8,120 nt of DNA from Clostridium sp. CAG:448 (GTDB taxonomy: Bacteria > Bacillota > Clostridia > Oscillospirales > CAG-272), in the NCBI GenBank assembly GCA_000433415.1, contig FR890531.1:8832-16951 (forward strand), given 5' to 3'. Below, piece by piece: positions 6,101-8,120 of the stretch. The notes under the pieces were generated by a model, which worked only from the letters and a program-made list of their open reading frames with translations, had not been told where the DNA came from and did no database searches. Numbering within the stretch: position 1 is the stretch's first letter; each line of letters starts with the position of its first letter. A program made the position numbers and the translations under genes.

Positions 6101-8120
6101 AACCTTTACCTTTACCTTCACCTGTGACAATGACGCTCCGGTGTTGGTGGAGGATATGACACAACTGCGGATTGAGAAGGACAACAAGGGAAATCTGAAG
6201 TACTATGTGGATGTGTATGTCTACGACAATGCGTATCTGCAGGCATACTCCGCCGGAACGACGGTCAACGGTACTTTCACGGCGTTCTTCAGCGGAACGG
6301 TCCCGGTGGATTCCGCCTTCGACGCCAACAACAAGATCACACTGGACGTAACCGATCAGTGGGAGAGCATTGTGGCAGCAGGCGAGACCATGACCATGAC
6401 CTTCTACGATTACGCCAAGAACTATGCAACCTTTACGGTCAAGATCCCGCAGGTCCATGCCGATGAAATCGGTTTTACCAAGAAGGCGAACTATGATGAG
6501 GCTGCAGGTGTCCACTATGTGGTCATCAAGCCGAATCAACTGTTTGACTACACCGATTTTCTTGCACTGACGCCTACCGTTGCCCGGCAGGAATACCTGA
6601 CGTGGACTTCGGAGGATGAGGGCGTGGTGCGTGCAAATGCCGGTAAGCTGCTCGGTGTTGCCGAGGGCGAGGCGGATGTTATTGTTGCCGACCCGGTGAC
6701 GGGTGCAACTTCCAGGCTGCGCGTTCGGGTCAGCGGCAAGGCGGTTACCAAAACGTATGTGGAAAATCTGCGTTTTACGGCGGCACTTGCTCCTATTGAA
6801 CAGGGAACAAGCCATACGGTCAGCGTTGTGCTGGATCCCTGGTACAGTCGCGACGACGATATTACCTACACCTGGTCGACTAGCCGGGACGGAATCATCA
6901 GCGTAACGCCCGACGAAAAGGATCCGACCCGTGCGACCATCAAGGGTCTGGATGAAGGAACCGTGACGGTATATGTGGCTGCAACCTATTATGACGCGGA
7001 AAAGGGTACACAGGTAACCAGTAACAACCGCGCCAAACTGACTGTAACGGTCAAGGAAATGTTCGATATCGAATCCCGTGTGCTGAAGAATTACTACGGT
7101 ACGGGAGACGAGAACGGCGTTGTCCGTATCCCGGAGGACGAGGGAATCATTTACATCTACCAGGCTTGCTTCTTCGGCAAGGCGGGAATCAAGAAAGTCA
7201 TCGTGCCGGAGGGCGTCGAGGAAATCCAGATGGCTGCGTTCTACAATATGCCGGATCTGGAGGAGGTCGTGCTTCCTTCCACCTGTAAGATTTTGGATGA
7301 GTGGGCGTTCGGTTGGTCCAAGAAGCTGACGACGATCAATCTGGAGCATGTTACCACAATGGATAACTACGCTTTCTACAATTGCCAGTCGCTTCGGAAT
7401 ATCGACCTGTCCAATCTGCGGATTGCCGGACAGTATTGCTTCGCAAACAACCTGGAGCTGACCACGGTAGACATTACCAACCTGTCCAATGCGGATATGG
7501 CGATGTTTGCCAACTGTATCAAGCTGAATACGGTTGTGACCGGACCGAATACCTGCATCGGCAACTACATGTTCTACAACAACATTTCGTTGGAGAACAT
7601 TGTGCTGTACGCACGCAATATCGGCGAGTACGCCTTTGCGCAGTGCTCTTCGCTTGCATCCGTCACACTTGTGAACCCGGTCAACCGGATCGGAGACCGT
7701 GCATTCTTCTATTGTACCAATCTGGGCAGTGTGAATATTCTGTCCACCGTGCAGAGTATCGGGGAGTATGCGTTCTCCTACGCGGGCTTTACCGCTTTTG
7801 AACTGCCGGACGGATTGCAGTCGGTTGGCTTCGGCGCTTTCTATTACTCCGCGCTGGATGAATTGTACATTTCCGCAGGATGCGATGTTTCGAAGTTTGA
7901 TTACGGTATTCTGTACAAGACCGATGTGTCTGCCGTTCAGGTCAGTGCGGGGAACCCCTACTTTACCTCCAAAGACGGTATTCTGTATAACAAGTCGATG
8001 GATACGTTGGTGCTGTACCCCTCCGGTAAGACAGGAAATACCAACTTTACGGTGCCGGCAACCGTCAATACCATCGGCAGGGGTTTGGGGGGGGGGGGCT
8101 TTGTTTTTCATATAAATATA
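3045..8120 (+). CDS. Secreted S8 subtilisin-like protease (lactocepin/C5a-peptidase type) with Big and BspA-LRR C-terminal region (3'-partial)
   Basis: Cell-surface or secreted serine endopeptidase; substrate unknown. I read the frame codon by codon with no stop from ATG 3045 to the end (1692 codons); an in-frame TAA at 3039 precedes the ATG. Order by residue: signal peptide 1-~28 (K2/R4, hydrophobic 5-20); G/D/N/P-rich linker ~40-75; I9-like propeptide ~97-199; S8 domain ~226-695. The active site is D238 (VAVLDTG), H309 (DHGTHVAG), oxyanion N405 (CAASN) and S629 (SGTSMATP). A PA domain is inserted at ~447-585. Next come an Fn3_5-like domain ~710-848, a poorly assigned beta-rich region ~849-1136, Big-type modules ~1137-1232 and ~1238-1340, then BspA-type LRRs from ~1345. 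All catalytic residues are present, so it is probably active. The usual AAGN is AASN here. The true C terminus and any wall anchor are missing, and residues after ~1678 are unreliable. Confidence 0.93.
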   Translation, partial: MKTRIITVLIACVLLIGMLGATPGVLPAMTGTLSAVGAWGAGSLDRPGNSLTDLGNDDRDPGTGNPLDADARLNDALLNAGVRSDSALEKLTAEDELWVIIEFEGDSVLDDYLHDNRGCQTLTAFAASDRGQDCSQALRQNQDNALESLRADIGMEIKYHYTTLLNGVAARIAYGDLERLENSAGVKKVIIAEQYAAPLTADGTLSAVETVFNVYKTGIYNTSGMAYTGKGTLVAVLDTGLDYTHTAFAKDPAGPYKLTRDDVADLIASTEAAKLCAGVSADDVYVSPKIPYMFDYSEKDADVYPFSDHGTHVAGIIAGNDDEVTGVSIDAQLAIMKVFPDSNLGASTVDILAALSDCVTIGADVINMSLGTSSGFSRETDDSEINKVYDKVKEAGISLMCAASNDYSSAMGSEKGNTNLTSNPDSGTVGSPSTYDAALSIGSISGTKTPYLLVNGTQAVYIKDGNNTAGDECKFIETLLDGATHKTFEYVTVPGLGASGDYIGLDVKGKIALVKRGTSSFEDKVNTATAKGAIGVIVYNNVSGTISMSVGNHQTIPSCSTTLDAGSLMAQQASGTIEVSVAYMAGPFMDEFSSWGVTPDLQLKPEIVAHGGNIYSAVRGGYDTFSGTSMATPNLAGAMLLLRQRLKADYPTYTDRQIATLADQIMMSTASIALNEEGNPYSPRKQGAGLADIQAMMRTFQYITVDGSGKTKLSLGDDKNKTGVYTLEFNLVNDGSEARAYRVRPYVMTESVSADGKTVTEHAYMFNDAKIQVWADGETLSGNAVSVRGKSAVKMKVQITLSDADKTYLDEKFENGMFVEGFIHFEELNGGDTATDLTIPYVAFWGDWAQAPLLDADAYAVGASQVDSAVLEKDKLKEDVYASIPMGTFQYGGSSVGYWGIGEYGYNLADGYEKPATLMEHAALSYNKNANYAIDYVYLGLLRGCSEIHAEVIDNVTGQVVYEKTAENVRKSYYSGGRRPGLFELGLNAASQGLINNRSYTVNIVCTPATGNAESNKKTTFTFTFTCDNDAPVLVEDMTQLRIEKDNKGNLKYYVDVYVYDNAYLQAYSAGTTVNGTFTAFFSGTVPVDSAFDANNKITLDVTDQWESIVAAGETMTMTFYDYAKNYATFTVKIPQVHADEIGFTKKANYDEAAGVHYVVIKPNQLFDYTDFLALTPTVARQEYLTWTSEDEGVVRANAGKLLGVAEGEADVIVADPVTGATSRLRVRVSGKAVTKTYVENLRFTAALAPIEQGTSHTVSVVLDPWYSRDDDITYTWSTSRDGIISVTPDEKDPTRATIKGLDEGTVTVYVAATYYDAEKGTQVTSNNRAKLTVTVKEMFDIESRVLKNYYGTGDENGVVRIPEDEGIIYIYQACFFGKAGIKKVIVPEGVEEIQMAAFYNMPDLEEVVLPSTCKILDEWAFGWSKKLTTINLEHVTTMDNYAFYNCQSLRNIDLSNLRIAGQYCFANNLELTTVDITNLSNADMAMFANCIKLNTVVTGPNTCIGNYMFYNNISLENIVLYARNIGEYAFAQCSSLASVTLVNPVNRIGDRAFFYCTNLGSVNILSTVQSIGEYAFSYAGFTAFELPDGLQSVGFGAFYYSALDELYISAGCDVSKFDYGILYKTDVSAVQVSAGNPYFTSKDGILYNKSMDTLVLYPSGKTGNTNFTVPATVNTIGRGLGGGGFVFHINI
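3720..5129 (+). other. S8 peptidase catalytic domain with inserted PA domain
   Basis: The catalytic codons are GAT 3756 (D238), CAC 3969 (H309), AAC 4257 (N405) and TCT 4929 (S629). Between Asp and His lies the long KLTRDDVADL...IPYMFDYSEKDADVYPF segment typical of lactocepin-like enzymes. The PA domain (4383-4799) is inserted before the Ser motif and includes DVKGKIALVKRGTSSFEDKV and GAIGVIVYNN. In this family PA domains help select or guide protein substrates. The domain closes with GAGLADIQAMM. Confidence 0.92.
5172..5588 (+). other. Fn3_5-like domain after the catalytic domain
   Basis: Residues ~710-848. The YTLEFNLVNDGSEARAYRV core, followed by VQITLSDADKTYLDEKF and ending IPYVAFWGDW, matches the layout of the first Fn3-like domain (Fn3_5) directly after the S8 domain in C5a peptidase and lactocepin. 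In those enzymes it packs against the catalytic domain and supports substrate binding. Confidence 0.75.
6453..7064 (+). other. Two Big-type (bacterial Ig-like) modules
   Basis: Module 1 (residues ~1137-1232) has YLTWTSEDEGVVRANAGKL followed by GVAEGEADVIVADP. Module 2 (~1238-1340) has ITYTWSTSRDGIISVTP followed by ATIKGLDEGTVTVYVAA. The pairing of a W-(S/T)-S strand with a G-x-x-x-G-x-A/T-x-V strand is the Big_2 pattern. They probably act as a rigid stalk that displays the C-terminal LRR region away from the protease. Exact boundaries are uncertain. Confidence 0.7.
7065..8078 (+). repeat. BspA-type LRR_5 array of the protease (3'-cut)
   Basis: At least eleven LRR units of about 22-23 residues with turns CFFGKA, AFYNMP, AFGWSK, AFYNCQ, CFANNL, MFANCI, MFYNNI, AFAQCS, AFFYCT, AFSYAG and AFYYSA. 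Strands such as IKKVIVPEGVEEI and LEEVVLPSTCKIL alternate with them. A beta-hairpin segment (GNPYFTSKDGILYNK...VLYPSGKTG) follows and leads into the next unit (FTVPATVNTIG), which should continue with an AF turn but is cut by the abnormal window end. The module matches that of the upstream gene, suggesting a shared kind of binding target. Confidence 0.85.
8079..8120. other. Suspect contig end with 12-G run
   Basis: A run of 12 G (8087-8098), preceded by AGGGGTTT, is followed by an AT-rich tail (CTTTGTTTTTCATATAAATA). Composition differs sharply from the preceding 8 kb, and the translated tail (RGLGGGGFVFHINI) breaks the LRR pattern exactly where an AF-containing turn is expected. The frame stays open, but I treat these bases as probable sequencing or assembly error rather than biology. 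Confidence 0.7.

Noticed and set aside
5088..8111. Minus-strand open frame of about 1007 codons
   Set aside because: It is codon-aligned antisense to the protease, whose translation shows clear domains and catalytic motifs. The antisense product has no recognisable family features, and its openness follows from missing TTA/CTA/TCA codons. Its start also lies in the suspect contig end.

Overview
The window looks like a fragment of a contig from a gut-type Firmicute (Clostridia, probably Oscillospiraceae- or Christensenellales-like). This is inferred from the protein families: InlB B-repeats plus BspA-type leucine-rich repeats in one protein, and a lactocepin/C5a-peptidase-like subtilisin with PA, Fn3-like, Big-like and BspA repeats in the other. 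Moderate GC, a strong C/G preference at third codon positions and ordinary TGA/TAA stops fit this. No species can be named. Neither gene is complete.

Layout: positions 2-3004 hold the 3' part (1000 residues) of a very large surface protein on the plus strand. Its visible N-terminal end has one partial and three full InlB/Flg_new-type B-repeats (2-862). Then comes a long array of BspA-type LRR_5 repeats (about 863-2860) and a C-terminal cap without a sorting signal. After a 40-base gap with a purine-rich ribosome-binding stretch, a second plus-strand gene starts at ATG 3045 and is open to the end of the window. It has a signal peptide, an I9-like propeptide, an S8 catalytic domain with all four expected active-site residues (D238, H309, N405, S629) and a PA insertion. 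An Fn3_5-type domain, a poorly defined beta-rich stretch, two Big-type modules and at least eleven BspA-type LRR units follow.

The two genes are tightly spaced in the same direction, have no visible terminator between them, and share the same LRR module down to a matching beta-hairpin motif. The simplest reading is a co-transcribed pair: a surface adhesin and a secreted protease that carries the same type of binding domain. A shared ligand, or processing of one by the other, is inference only.

The last ~40 bases (8079-8120) are suspect: a 12-G run followed by AT-rich sequence replaces the LRR unit that should begin there. This looks like a bad contig end. I see no RNA genes, CRISPR, insertion sequence or phage genes. 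The long minus-strand open frames are shadows caused by near-absence of TTA, CTA and TCA codons on the plus strand.
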